NCBI GenBank assembly: GCA_951799445.1
Contig: OX637297.1
Location: forward strand, 14,942,001 to 15,006,000
Length of the DNA stretch: 64,000 bases
Direction: 5' to 3'
From: Pseudisothecium myosuroides
Lineage: Eukaryota > Streptophyta > Bryopsida > Hypnales > Lembophyllaceae
Notes under the pieces: generated by a model
What the model was told of the DNA's origin: nothing
What the model saw: the letters and a program-made list of their open reading frames with translations, nothing else
Database searches by the model: none
Part shown: positions 23,290 to 33,436 of the stretch, in pieces
Layout of the letters: every line of letters starts with the position of its first letter
How positions within the stretch are numbered: the stretch's first letter is position 1
Program-made: the position numbers and the translations under genes

Positions 23290-24119
23290 GTAGGGTCGGA
23301 GGAGCGGAGAGAGGTCGTGCTGCGGAGTGTCCCGCTTGTAGTGCGTGATCGCCCGCGAAAGTGGATGAACATTGTCTTCGACTTGAACGGCGTCCTCTGT
23401 CATACCGTTCACAAGGGCAAGAGCTTCAAATCGAAGCACTATCAGATCAAAGACAATGTTCTGTGCCACGAAGTTCCCACAATAATTGGGCCCAAAGCGG
23501 TATTCGCTCGGCCACACGTGCAGGAATTCCTGCAACACGTGTTTCGGATCGCTAGTAGGATCGTGGTATGGACTTTGATGGTCAAATCGAATGCGGAACC
23601 CATCGCAGACCACATATTTAGGGGTTCAAAAATCCCGTACGATATCTTAGGGCAAGAACATTGCAGGAGGATTGAGTTGTCTCGTGGTAAGTTCCTATCC
23701 TCGAGCCACAAGCAAGTCATGTTGAAGGTGTTCTCAGAGCAGTTCTTTGATGGGCGTGGGGAGGGGGCAACTTTCACCAAGGATAACACCCTTCTCATAG
23801 ACGATACACCGGAGAAGAGTGTTTGTAATGAGACCGGGAATGCCATTTTCTGAAGACCTGGAATCACGACCAGCGGGAGGATGACTACCTCATGGCAAAC
23901 CTCCTTCCCTGGCTCCGGCGCTTAGACTCAGAGTGTCAGAAGGGGCAGTTGCGTGCGTACGTGGATTCCCACCGGATAGGCTCAAGGCCGCTTACAGCGT
24001 CGGACCTTAGCGTTAGGCATATATTGGCAGGAATGCAAGAGTCGGCGAAGAACCTGGGCTCGCGATTCAAGCTGCCCGGCATGAATGTAGTCATAGAGAG
24101 AGCCCGGGATAGGACCTAG
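23290..24119 (+). pseudogene. Element A HAD/FCP1-like phosphatase homologue (one frameshift)
   Basis: The exon starts after the acceptor CTTTTAGCAG. MNIVFDLNGVLCHT is the HAD motif I region: FCP1/SCP phosphatases have DLDETL, whereas here the second Asp of DxD is Asn and the next residue Gly. Motif II-like RIVVWTLM and motif III NTLLIDDTPEKS are retained. The frame shifts by one base near 23850 (GNAIF, then LKTWNHDQREDDYLMANLLPWLRRL), after which it aligns with element B (WKDQYLVGVLSPWLGGL). The acidic pair DD of motif III suggests Mg-binding potential, but the missing general acid argues against ordinary phosphatase turnover. A half-palindrome lies at 23695. The substrate is unknown; a CTD-like or phosphoprotein-binding role is a guess. 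Confidence 0.72.
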
Positions 24120-24338
24120 ATTTTGTCGTGGGAGCACGCTTGGACTGGAATTTTATTTTTTTGGTACTCAATGTGTATATTGTTCATTTGTAAATAATAT
24201 ATGAAGCTCGGAGTTGAAATCATAATTCTTGTCGTGTGTTTCTGAAATTCTCACGCCGGTTTTCCCTACTTCTTATCTTGGCGTTTGTACTGCATTTCGT
24301 TGTCCTTAGAATAGAGGACTATTCCTACATGAGTCCTT

Positions 24339-25268
24339 ATGGTTTTCTTCCTGCAAGTTGGAGGGGATCTTGTTGTTGAACCACCAGAAAGGCAAAGATT
24401 GACAAGAAGCTTGCTTTCCGGATCGGCGAAATCTCTTTCTGTGACCTCCAAATCTACGAAGGGGAGTACCAGGCCGTCTGTAGATACGGGACCGTACTTG
24501 ATGCGCACCGCTGACGACGCTGCCTCGATGGCCGTCGACTTCTCAAAAGGCAATGTAGAGGACGGCATCGTGGATAGCCCCCCGAGTCGAGGACCGCCTC
24601 GCACTCCAATTTGCTCGCCGTCCCCGCTGAAACGAGTCTCTTCAGCTCGAGGAGGCTCTTTTTTGCCCACGCCGCAGGTGGAACCGGGAACAAACCGGAA
24701 ACCGGATCTCCCCCTTCGCGCGCATGTTGCTGATCCTCGTCTCGAAGATGATGTCCCGGCTCAGTCCGCACGTCGGGCCGTTTATATGAATGGCAGGGAG
24801 GCAGCGTCTGCCTTAGGGGGGCAGCGCAGGTCGACGCATCTTGGTCCGTTGGCATCGCCTCGGTTTCTTCGCGCCAAGGATAATGAGTCTCGCGCTTCGT
24901 TGTCCGTGGGCGTGAGGCAGTTGCCCTCTGCCGACAGTATTCATAGTCAGAGGTATCTTCGAGACCATCGACGGTCTTTGGACTCAAAGTCAACCGGATC
25001 TGGACGTTCGTACATAAACAATGTGGATAGTACGCTGCCGAGGCCGCCTCCTCGAGGGATTAAATCTGCTTTGACCTCCGAGGTTTCTGGACGCACTGGC
25101 AAGAGGAAGTCTAAGGACAGTGTGTCTCACAGTGCGGACTTCGGAGGTTTGCCGGACTATCGGTATGCGCAATATCCGTCTCGACGCGAGGATATCTTCA
25201 GAGCCCGCGATAAGCAGAAAGAATTGGAGGCAGCCAAAAGCAACTGTAAAGCGAATAGCGAAACTTAG
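24339..25268 (+). CDS. Disordered basic/serine-rich protein of element A
   Basis: An open frame of 309 residues from ATG 24339 (MVFFLQVGGDLVVEPPERQ), rich in Ser, Arg, Pro and Asp with no recognisable domain. It lies 219 bp downstream of the HAD-like gene on the same strand and may be a separate gene or a downstream exon (a GCAAG acceptor lies inside the first codons). It contains recognisable palindromes at 24731, 24863 and 25175 and degenerate ones near 24636, 24953 and 25046, so the coding sequence seems shaped to tolerate them. I found no clear counterpart in element B. Confidence 0.45.
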   Translation: MVFFLQVGGDLVVEPPERQRLTRSLLSGSAKSLSVTSKSTKGSTRPSVDTGPYLMRTADDAASMAVDFSKGNVEDGIVDSPPSRGPPRTPICSPSPLKRVSSARGGSFLPTPQVEPGTNRKPDLPLRAHVADPRLEDDVPAQSARRAVYMNGREAASALGGQRRSTHLGPLASPRFLRAKDNESRASLSVGVRQLPSADSIHSQRYLRDHRRSLDSKSTGSGRSYINNVDSTLPRPPPRGIKSALTSEVSGRTGKRKSKDSVSHSADFGGLPDYRYAQYPSRREDIFRARDKQKELEAAKSNCKANSET

Positions 25269-25741
25269 GCAACAGTGAACAGTTTCTAAAGCCCTTGGCT
25301 TCGGAGTCTCCCTTACTATAAATAGCATGGTAAATAAAAACATACAAAAAATATGACTTAGAAAAGCAGAGTGCTTCATGTACAGTAAGCCTCTTCGTTT
25401 CTACAAGGATCTTAGGAATTCAGCATTTATAATTCATTGAGTTCACATGACTTTGTGAGCAAGAGTTACACACTCTTTTTGTACTCGAACTGTTGAGGTT
25501 ATTGGCTGTAAATTCACTTGCTTTTCTATTTGTAGAGTACGTGGCACGTAGTGTGAAGGATTTCTTATCTTGTTTTTATCTGTTCATGCATTCATGCTCG
25601 CTCTTTCCAAATCTGAAACGGAAATGCACTTGAAAACTTTTGTCCTTGGTTCTGGACGTGCTCTATTTATCTTTGGGTCGAACTCTACTAAGGCAATGGA
25701 GCTTGGCACCCTTCGTTTCAAAGTCTCAAAATGACCATTTT
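25269..25741. other. Element A right subterminal region
   Basis: Non-coding, probably the 3' UTR of the last gene plus subterminal DNA. A degenerate palindrome is at 25667 (TTATCTTTG-GGT-CGA then lost). A TGAGAC-like word on the minus strand (AAGTCTCAAAATG at about 25720) echoes the left subterminal repeats. Confidence 0.45.
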
Positions 25742-25766
25742 GTTTCAATTTAACGAATAAGGCCTT
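25742..25766 (-). repeat. Element A right terminal inverted repeat
   Basis: Reverse complement begins AAGGCCTTATTCGTTAAATT. It is perfect against the left end for 21 bp, 24/25 overall. The direct duplication GTTA follows at 25767-25770. Confidence 0.92.
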
Positions 25767-26960
25767 GTTAGTTGTTTTCAGTTAGTTAGGATTTTGAATT
25801 TCAGTTCCGGAATGGGTTTTCTGTACGTGGGGCCCAGTTCTAGATTTCTAGGGACAGTTGACCTTTGGCTTTCCAGATATCTCGGGAGGTCAATGTGTGG
25901 TCGCCCGGATTTTAGGGGCGGCTTTTCAATTTTTTGGCCTTTTTGTTTTGGATTTTTAAAGGGAATGGCAATCTGTTGCCCTCTCATTCCATCCAAGCCC
26001 ATTTTGTACGTATTTGTTTATGTTCATTCTCTTTCTTTAATCTAAGATACCGAGTGAACTTTCTGACTACCGGCTATGTGTGCGACTTTGTTGGTTTGTT
26101 TATGAGAGTGTTAAAGTGTAAGTGGGGACGGGTAAGGAGGAATCCGGATCTGAGGAGACCGGATCTGATTGGTAGTGCTTGAGTGAGAGGGAGCTTTTTG
26201 ACTTGTGAATGAAGATAAGTGCATAGTGCCTTTAAACTACCAAAACGGTCATCCGATTTAGGAGTGGTGTGGATGCAATTCCGGAATCCAAGGAGGGTTT
26301 TGTACAGAGATAAGCAACTGCCAGTGGAAAATCTCCACTCACCGAAAGGTCAGTCAATTACAAGATCAGTCTAGGAACCTGAAATTATAGCCCTGCTAGA
26401 TCCGGATGTTTTGATCTGTTGTTGTAATAAAAGGAGAGAGGTTGTGATTCTGGGTGACCTACTTTCCGGATAGGCCATTCGGGGAGTTGTGAGAATTACT
26501 GCTTTTTTCCTTTTCTGCAGCAAAACTCTGTTTCAATCGTTTGATGGTGTGTTTGTTTAGTGTGAGAAACGAGAGAGAATCAAGAATGGTGAGTCCCTAC
26601 CCCTTGAAAGATCAATCGTGGACCCCCTGAGGGTAAAACAAGGGTATCTAAAACTAGTAAGTGAAAGTTTCGGAATTGGATTCCGGGTGGAGACGGATTT
26701 GGATCAGATTCCGGGTAGTATTTGTAACCGGAAAGAAAAAAAGTAGTCCAAATGGATTGGCTTGAGTGTTTGGAGAGAGGTCTGGATACCGTAAAACTTG
26801 CAACATCATACTAGAATCTCCTGGAACGATATTCTGTGTTATCTTACCACGTGTTTGTGAGTAAGGATACTTACGCCTAGATTGCGCGTACAACACTAGA
26901 ATACTGGAATATAATTGCATTGACGAGAGTATGCCAATACTCTGCACTCACTTACCACAA
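25767..26960 (+). mobile_element. Continuation of the old LTR-type unit split by element A
   Basis: GTTAGTTAGGATTTTGAATTTC resembles the stretch after the stop codon of the younger copy (TAGTTAGGATTTTAGTTG near 6046). The stretch ends near 26950 with GAGAGTATGCCAATACTCTGCACTCACTTACCAC, comparable to the terminus of the younger copy (GGGAGTATAACAGGGAATTCACTTACTCTGTG). It is non-coding and much diverged. With 1-1847 it forms one old unit that was the target of element A. Confidence 0.68.
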
Positions 26961-28430
26961 AAAGAATAGTCACGTACAAATTTGCACTAAAATACACTTT
27001 CTGACATTTCACAGGTCAATTTCAATTGGATGAAAATGCTTTCTATAGAAGACAATGCATTAGTAATCGGAATGCAATGCTTGTCTTCAATAAGCGTATC
27101 CAATTTGTAATAGACTCCAACGTTCAAGGAAGGATTTAATAGAAACCACAAATACAAAGATGAAGGAAAGCAATCATTCACCTCCACAATAGCTGCAACC
27201 ATCTGACGGTGGCTGCAATTATCTGCCACATCCTCTATGATGCTCAAAGAGTGGTCTCCGCAAGCGTGAAATAGAGTGACAAATTTCACCACCACCCTCA
27301 AAATCCCTAAGCCTCTCTTTCAAACAGCTCCTACGCATTCACAAGCCATGATTACCATGCCATTATCATTCACAATTTTGAGTAACCTAGAATTGTCAAA
27401 CTAACATCTTAGACAATTGGGTACGCTGTGTACTATAAGTGCTAATTCAAATCATTTGCCAAGAATACTTTGAACTTACATAACTTTTGAATAGACAAAA
27501 ACGACATCCAAAATAATGCATTCCACTATTGAAAACCTCTTTCAACATGAACTTTTTATAGAATCCTACACTACGTCAAAACACCAAACTGTACTCACAC
27601 ACCAAACACTCAGGAAAATAAGAAACCTTAAGGACTTTGTATAACTCTATGACACCACAAGAGAGTGCACCTCCCTCCAATAGTCTAATTAAAAGTAATT
27701 ACTATTCACTTGAAGGACCAAGCTGTCTTATTATTATGTAACTTACCTGTGAGTCTCTGTCTCCACATTTTGTTTTCATGTAAGAGACAACTATATAATT
27801 CAATTTTTAAAAACTGGCTTGGATAGTCTTCCATGAAGGTGTGGGGGGTAATAGTCTACTGAAGGTACCCCTCCCTAGACCTAGAACAGGTTTGGACTTC
27901 ACCTTTGATGTGAAGACTTTGAAAACATAGTGTACGTCTAGGGTTCAAAATGTTCGTGAACTGGACTTTTGTTAAAGAACTTGAGAGAAGGGCCATGTTG
28001 GTAGTGGAGTTTGAGTTGAACAAACATTAGCGCTGTGAGCTCCCTGTTTGTCACTTGGGACTCACAATCATCTTTTTTCTGTTTTTAATTATTTTGAGTG
28101 TAGTTTTATATACAAAAAACCCAAAAAAGAGTGTAAAACCAAAATATGTATGTCACATGCTATTATAGGTATTTGGTCTTAAATAGAGTATTTCCCTAAA
28201 TTAAACTAATTATCACATGTAAATAGGATAGAAACCTGTGAATTGTACAAATTGTAGATATTTAGTAGAAAAGGCCAATTTACCTGAGAATAGCATGCAT
28301 GTGACAAAATTTGGCTAAAATTGGTCCAAGAGAACTTGGTGAGAAACCTAGAAGCTAGTTCACGGATAGGTTTCAAGTTCCAATCAATTTTCACTTTCCG
28401 TAGAAATTCCAATTGTTAGCTTGCAGGTTG
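26961..28430. other. AT-rich region without identified genes
   Basis: No ORF with recognisable content, no tandem repeat and no structural RNA signature. A minus-strand open frame of 104 codons at 27301-26987 has no known motif and is not called. Confidence 0.5.
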
Positions 28431-29762
28431 AAGAAACGCAGCACAACCTGATGAAGGAGGTTTTATATTCAAAGACGATATTTTAGGGATAAATTACATT
28501 GGAAGCTTGATGGCAAAGTTGCTTTGCCGAGAGTTCTTTCTATGTAAAAGACTCCCTTAAATTGACAATTAAAGGAGATTGTAAAATTTAATTCTCCCTT
28601 GACCATTGTGTAAGTCAAGAGATGGACTTACACACCTTTTGTAGAATTCAATGAGAGATTCTGCAAGAAGTTTCGGAATTTTCTGATCCTCAGAAGATGC
28701 TTTTCCGAACGGTCAACCGCCAAAATCTAAGATGGGAAATTCTTGGAAATTACCCAGGTTGCGGTAAAATCTCACTAAAAATTAGAATAGCTTCTTTTAT
28801 GTTAATAAGACGCTCCAACAAGTTTCAAGGTATTCCGATTGCCAGAAGTACCCGAATTGACAAGATTCTCCTTGTACCGGCAAAATTGAAGATTACGGTG
28901 GGAGTTGACCGGCATCCCGGGAGCATACGAATTCGGAATAGGGTCAAAATTAGGTCTTTCCTTTTTCCCTCAAACCTACTAAAGAGCCTAGGCTAGTTAC
29001 TTTTCTCAGAAAAGTCAAACTCCAGGAACTGGGTTTTTTAACCCATTTTGGTGTTTAGTTAGCGCTAAGTTTTATTGAGTTTTTGACGTCAAATTAGGGG
29101 TGGGGGATTCTTTGGACTAAAAATGGCCTTCTGAAGCTAATGGCGCAATCCGTTTGTGATTTGGAGTTAATCTCCAAAAGTTTGAAAATGGTCCAGCGTA
29201 GAAAGTCAAAATTGGTAATTTGAGATTAAAATCTCAAAAGATAGGTTTACCGCAAAGAAATGAGAGGAGGTGGGTGCCCTTGGAAGAGTATTTAAGGGGC
29301 ACCTCTTCTCCTCTCAACTCACCCCTTTAGGTTCATTTTGAACCTCTTTTCAAGTTTTGGGTCCATTTAGTTGGATTTTGGCCATTTTAGGCCACGTTGC
29401 CAAACTCTTGTGTTTTTGGAGCATTTTTAGCTCCATTGTCACTCTTTTTCAAGCTCTCTTGAAGGACATTGGGGTCCCTTCAAAAGCTTGCCTTGATTTT
29501 CTTGTGTTCTTGTGTTTTGTTGAGTTGTTTGAAACATTTTGTTGAGGTTTGAGAAGTTGTACTAATCCTAGTGGATTCCTCCTTATGTCCGGCTTGCCGC
29601 TTGAGGAACCTCTAGTGTCTAACCTTGAGTTTTTCTTTGGTGGATTAGAGAGTGACTAACTTGTGTTTGGAATACTATCGTACTAACCGCTACTAACACA
29701 TGTAAGTAGGTGTGTTTTGTGGAAACTAACCCTTGTTGCCTTTGTCCCCGTATTTCCTTTTG
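28431..29762 (+). other. Remnant of a repeat with promoter-like sequence
   Basis: The stretch has mixed composition. A TATA-like GAGTATTTAAGGGGC at about 29287, followed by a pyrimidine-rich stretch (cacctcttctcctctcaactc), resembles the promoter part of an LTR. Paired LTRs, primer site and coding domains were not found, so the identity is uncertain. Confidence 0.3.
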
Positions 29763-30014
29763 CACGGCGAAGCTTTGACTTCACGTGTTGTGAGTCTATA
29801 GAATTTAGATGTGTTTTTCCAAGCACGGCGGAGCTTTGAACCCCCTTTGTTTTAATTTGTGTCAGTTTGGAGAGAACGGCGAAGCTTTGACTTAGATGTT
29901 TAGAAGTCATTAGTATTTTTAGAGAAACCAAAACTACGGCGAAGCTTTGACTTTAGACGGTTAGGAGTTATTAGTATTTTTGAAGAAATCCAAAAACACG
30001 GCGAAGCTTTGGCC
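29763..30014 (+). repeat. Five spaced copies of ACGGCGAAGCTTTGAC
   Basis: The word CACGGCGAAGCTTTGACT or a close variant starts at 29763, 29824, 29875, 29935 and 29997 (intervals 61, 51, 60 and 62 bp). The third to fifth units also share flanking text (gttaggagttattagtatttttgaagaaatccaaaa), so at least these are a tandem array; the first two spacers are different. The core AAGCTT is palindromic. Confidence 0.75.
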
Positions 30015-31617
30015 TTACTACCCCCAAAACAATTAAGAGTTTCTTTGAACAAAGGTCTCCTAGGAATTTGAGAGAAAATTCCCACCAAGGTGTATTTTTA
30101 AATACATCAAGTTTAGTCTCCTAACACGTGTTTGGAGAATTCAAGTTTAGCCTCCAAAGTTAGAATTTAAGCCTCCCTAGTTGAATTTGGAAGAAATTGT
30201 GAAAGGGTGTCAATCTTATAATTTAGAATGTAAGCATTTAGGAGAAGAAAATTGAGTCCAAAAGTCCAGAAACCGCATTTGGAAGTCCCAACATTTCTCC
30301 CAAAGGGCCTGGATCGACCTGGAGACCAGAACCGAGAGCCCCTAGATCGGAAGCCCAACTGAAACGAGGCAAGGGAGCCCTCGAGGTCTGGCCAGTCACG
30401 GCATGCCACGTGTCGACGCCACCCCAGCAAGCCAGGGACGGGAAGGGTCCCAGCGAATGGCGAAGCGCCACGTGGCGACGAGGAAGGAGAGCGCTCCGCC
30501 TTGTGCTACCTGCTCGTGTGGTCTGATCATTCTGGACTGTCGTTCTGGCCTACCGGTCTGGCCTTGTGTTGGTCTCTGTATGCTGGCCTATTGGCTTCCG
30601 AACTAAAAAAATTGAGTATCCAGGCATACTTTGGACTCAGGAAAAAATTGATATTTTCCCTTGAAAGGAAAACAAAACCTCAAAAAAACAAGTAGGATTT
30701 AGGAGAAGAGACAAGTAGAATTAAGGAAGATAGGGGGGTGAAGAGGTAGGATAGAAAAATTAGAATATCTTAGAGGTAGCGTTTCCATTACCAAAAAGAG
30801 CCCAAAAAACATCATAGAAGAAGAAAACCTCTTAGAATTCTCGTAGGACTCTTCAAGCTCTTGAGCACCACAATTGCAAGTGAGTTGAGGATGGAGAAGG
30901 TAGGAGGTTGAAGGAAAATTAGAATTAGGAGGATTTGCTAAGAAATCTTGAAGAGCCACTTTGGACCATTAGTTTTTAGATAAAATAATAATTGACTTAG
31001 AAGGAGATAGGAGTCAATTATTACTTAGAAGTCAAGAGTCAATTATTTATTCCAACTAGTCAACCTTGGGAATAACTAAATAATTGAGTTAGAATAGTGT
31101 GAGAAGAAAAAGAAGGAGTAGAGTTAGAAAGAAAAAGAGAAGTAGGAAAACTTGTATTAGACTACAACCTTTAAGCGGTGAGCAAAATTACCAAGGCACT
31201 TTCAAAGATGGCGGACCAAGAATATTTGGATGAGCTCATCTACAACACGGCGGATGAAGCTCAACTTGAGGTAAATTACTAACTTTTACCTTTCCTTTGC
31301 AATTGTTTAGATTAGCAATTAAAACACTTAGCCGAAACTTCAATGTCGATTCAGAGCGTTTAGATTAGGATCTTTCCCAAGTTTATCCATTGAAATTGGT
31401 AGATTAGGATTAGAGCTCTCCGAAAACATCTTAAACTTGGAATTCCGACTTAAAACAAAGGAGTTAGCCTAGGATGAAGTTTAGAGTAAAACTCGGATGA
31501 AGAATATTTAGAAGTGTCCAAGTAGAGGTTAATTAGAGAATTAGCAAGTAGAAGTAATTTGGGTCATAGGAGCAAAATTAAAAGTGAATTTCATAATTAG
31601 GATTAGTAGTAATTGAC
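30015..31617. other. Non-coding repeat remnant with a GC-rich island
   Basis: 30260-30600 is markedly GC-richer than its surroundings (gccacgtgtcgacgccacc; gcgccacgtggcgacgagg) and resembles the U3/R part of an LTR, without a matching partner. A short ATG-initiated open stretch at 31208-31270 (MADQEYLDELIYNTADEAQL) ends at a GTAAAT donor-like site; it may be a first exon of a lost gene, but nothing downstream supports it. Confidence 0.3.
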
Positions 31618-31658
31618 GGATGAAGTTTGAAGTACCGATTAGCGGTCAAACTTCATCC
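31618..31658. repeat. Hairpin with GGATGAAGTTTGA arms
   Basis: Perfect 13-bp arms GGATGAAGTTTGA / TCAAACTTCATCC around a 15-nt loop. Single arms of the same word (GGATGAAGTT or CGGATGAAG) recur nearby at about 31250, 31466, 31495, 31931 and 31957. Confidence 0.75.
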
Positions 31659-32077
31659 ATCAACAACTTTTGCTAGGAAAGGTTTCAAATCAAGTTAGGG
31701 ACCATTTTGGAAAGCTCAAATTAGCCTCTTCAAGGAACAAACTTCAAAATACTAAAAATAGTAACTGACCGGAACTCGTTTCAAACTTCAAAGAACAAGG
31801 GAAGGTAGAATTAGGGCATCTACACGTGAGTAAGTAAGGAATTTAGCATTAGAATGTTAGAGTAGTAACTTCAAGGGTTCCACTCGTAGTTCAAACTTCG
31901 GGAAATACCCATTTACTTAGAAGGAATGGAAGGATGAAGTTCGGGTTAGGAAACGGATGAAGTCAACTTAGATTAGATTAATCAAGACCAAACTTAGGAT
32001 TTAGATAGTGTCTAACCACTCTACTTTAGTGTTCAAATTTTGTGATTAATTGAAATAGGGAACAAGTCTAATTGAAT

Positions 32078-32118
32078 GGATGAAGTTTAATTAGCCCTAA
32101 GAAGGCTAAACTTCATCC
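32078..32118. repeat. Second hairpin with GGATGAAGTTTAATTAGCC arms
   Basis: Arms GGATGAAGTTTAATTAGCC and GGCTAAACTTCATCC face each other across a short loop, 460 bp after the first hairpin and with the same outer word. Loop and inner stem differ between the two, so this is not a simple duplication. Confidence 0.75.
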
Positions 32119-33436
32119 ACCCATATCTTTTGCTAGGAAAAGGGGATAGAGTCGAGTTTTATGTTTTTAGAAATGGCATGAAATTCTCTACAACTTCGGG
32201 GTGCTAAATTTAGACTGTAGCAAGGTTGTTTAAAAACCACCGTGGCTTGTTTCACTTGAAGTAGCTTAGGTAGAAACTGGAATAGTTGCATTTTGCTTGA
32301 GTTTAATTGCAATTGTGGGTATTTAGGAACTTTAGAAAAGATCCATTGCTTGGAAGGCACAATGGACCGACATTAGACACCCGTAGGACCACAAAATCCC
32401 ACTCTAATACTAGAACCTGGTTGTGCTCGACTATTTACCAAGGGTGGGTAAATAGGCGCTCACAAGCGCTCATTCCACTTTGGCATTTCAAGAAAATGTA
32501 GAGGGCTTAGGATTACCTTTTCTAAGTTCTTTCTGTTATTCTTGCATCTCATGGTCCTTGTTCACTCAACTGTACTACATTTACTTTGCTTGCTTGTGGC
32601 GTCAATGGCGATCAGTAAAGGACTGAAGGTGCATATATTAGTGGATTTTGGTTTATATTGCAATACATATAATTTTTATTTTTTATTTTTAGACTTGTAA
32701 TGGTCAGGTTTAATGTATGTGTGGAATTAGAATTGTAGATGGAGGAGACACCTAGGTTTGCGTGTGAGGGGCTTCCAGAGAAGGATATAATTGTAGGTAG
32801 TATTAAAGAGGAGGTACCAAAGTTGTTAGTTTGCAAATACTTTGGTCCAAAGTCTAGCAAGTCTAGTTGGAACTACAAAACTTACACCACTGCTAAGGAA
32901 CAAGAAGCCATTTAAAACCTATATCAATGTGTCTATGGGGTAGATGATTTGAAAAACAACAAAATCAGCACTTAATATAGAATTTTTTTGTTAAAATTTT
33001 TTTTTTTTTTAAATTTTGATTGATTATTTTAAATTTTTTACATTTAGTCATGAATGCAAATGTTAACTGCTTAAAATATAATAAAACTAAAGATTTTCTA
33101 TTGTAATAAAAGTCATTATAATATTATTATATATTCATTCAATTTTTTATAAACCAATATTTTATTTTTTTTCCACATATTTTTAATTAACTTTTAAACG
33201 AATTACTTTGAATACTGAAGCTTCATTTTTATTCTTTGTTGTCCATTTTCATTTTTGTCATTTGACCTACTGTGGAAAGTATAACATTTATTATTTATTA
33301 TTTATCATTATTTTATTTTAAAAAATAATTTAATAATTATATTAAAATATATTTTGAATTTTATATTTATTGAAGTTTGTTGTATCTATTATTACCAAAA
33401 AATTTAAAAATAAATAAATTACAAAGATATTAAATT
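32119..33436. other. AT-rich region without identified genes
   Basis: No credible coding sequence. From about 32940 the sequence is extremely AT-rich with long T runs. Nothing else structured was seen. Confidence 0.5.

Larger units (their letters stand above)
1848..25766. mobile_element. Element A: giant TIR transposon with palindrome system and cargo genes
   Basis: Both ends carry an inverted repeat beginning AAGGCCTTATTCGTTAAATT, and the 4 bp GTTA is repeated directly outside each end (1844-1847 and 25767-25770). Removing 1848-25766 plus one GTTA rejoins the two halves of an older repeat, which supports insertion. Contents from left to right: minus-strand transposase (2398-8756, itself split by a 3.5-kb insertion), a palindrome array upstream of it, a degenerate TTTAGGG tract, about 3 kb of satellite, a leader, a methyltransferase-like gene, a HAD-like gene and a disordered-protein gene, all three on plus. 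The layout matches element B, although the TIRs and internal palindromes differ in sequence. Every major ORF has at least one lesion, so this copy is probably no longer autonomous. Confidence 0.88.

Noticed and set aside
26600..26625. B-type palindrome outside element B (aatcgtggaccccctgag)
   Set aside because: Only the left half matches and the right arm is wrong; consistent with chance.
31208..31270. Short first exon MADQEYLDELIYNTADEAQL with donor-like GTAAAT
   Set aside because: No downstream exon or protein family supports it; could be chance.
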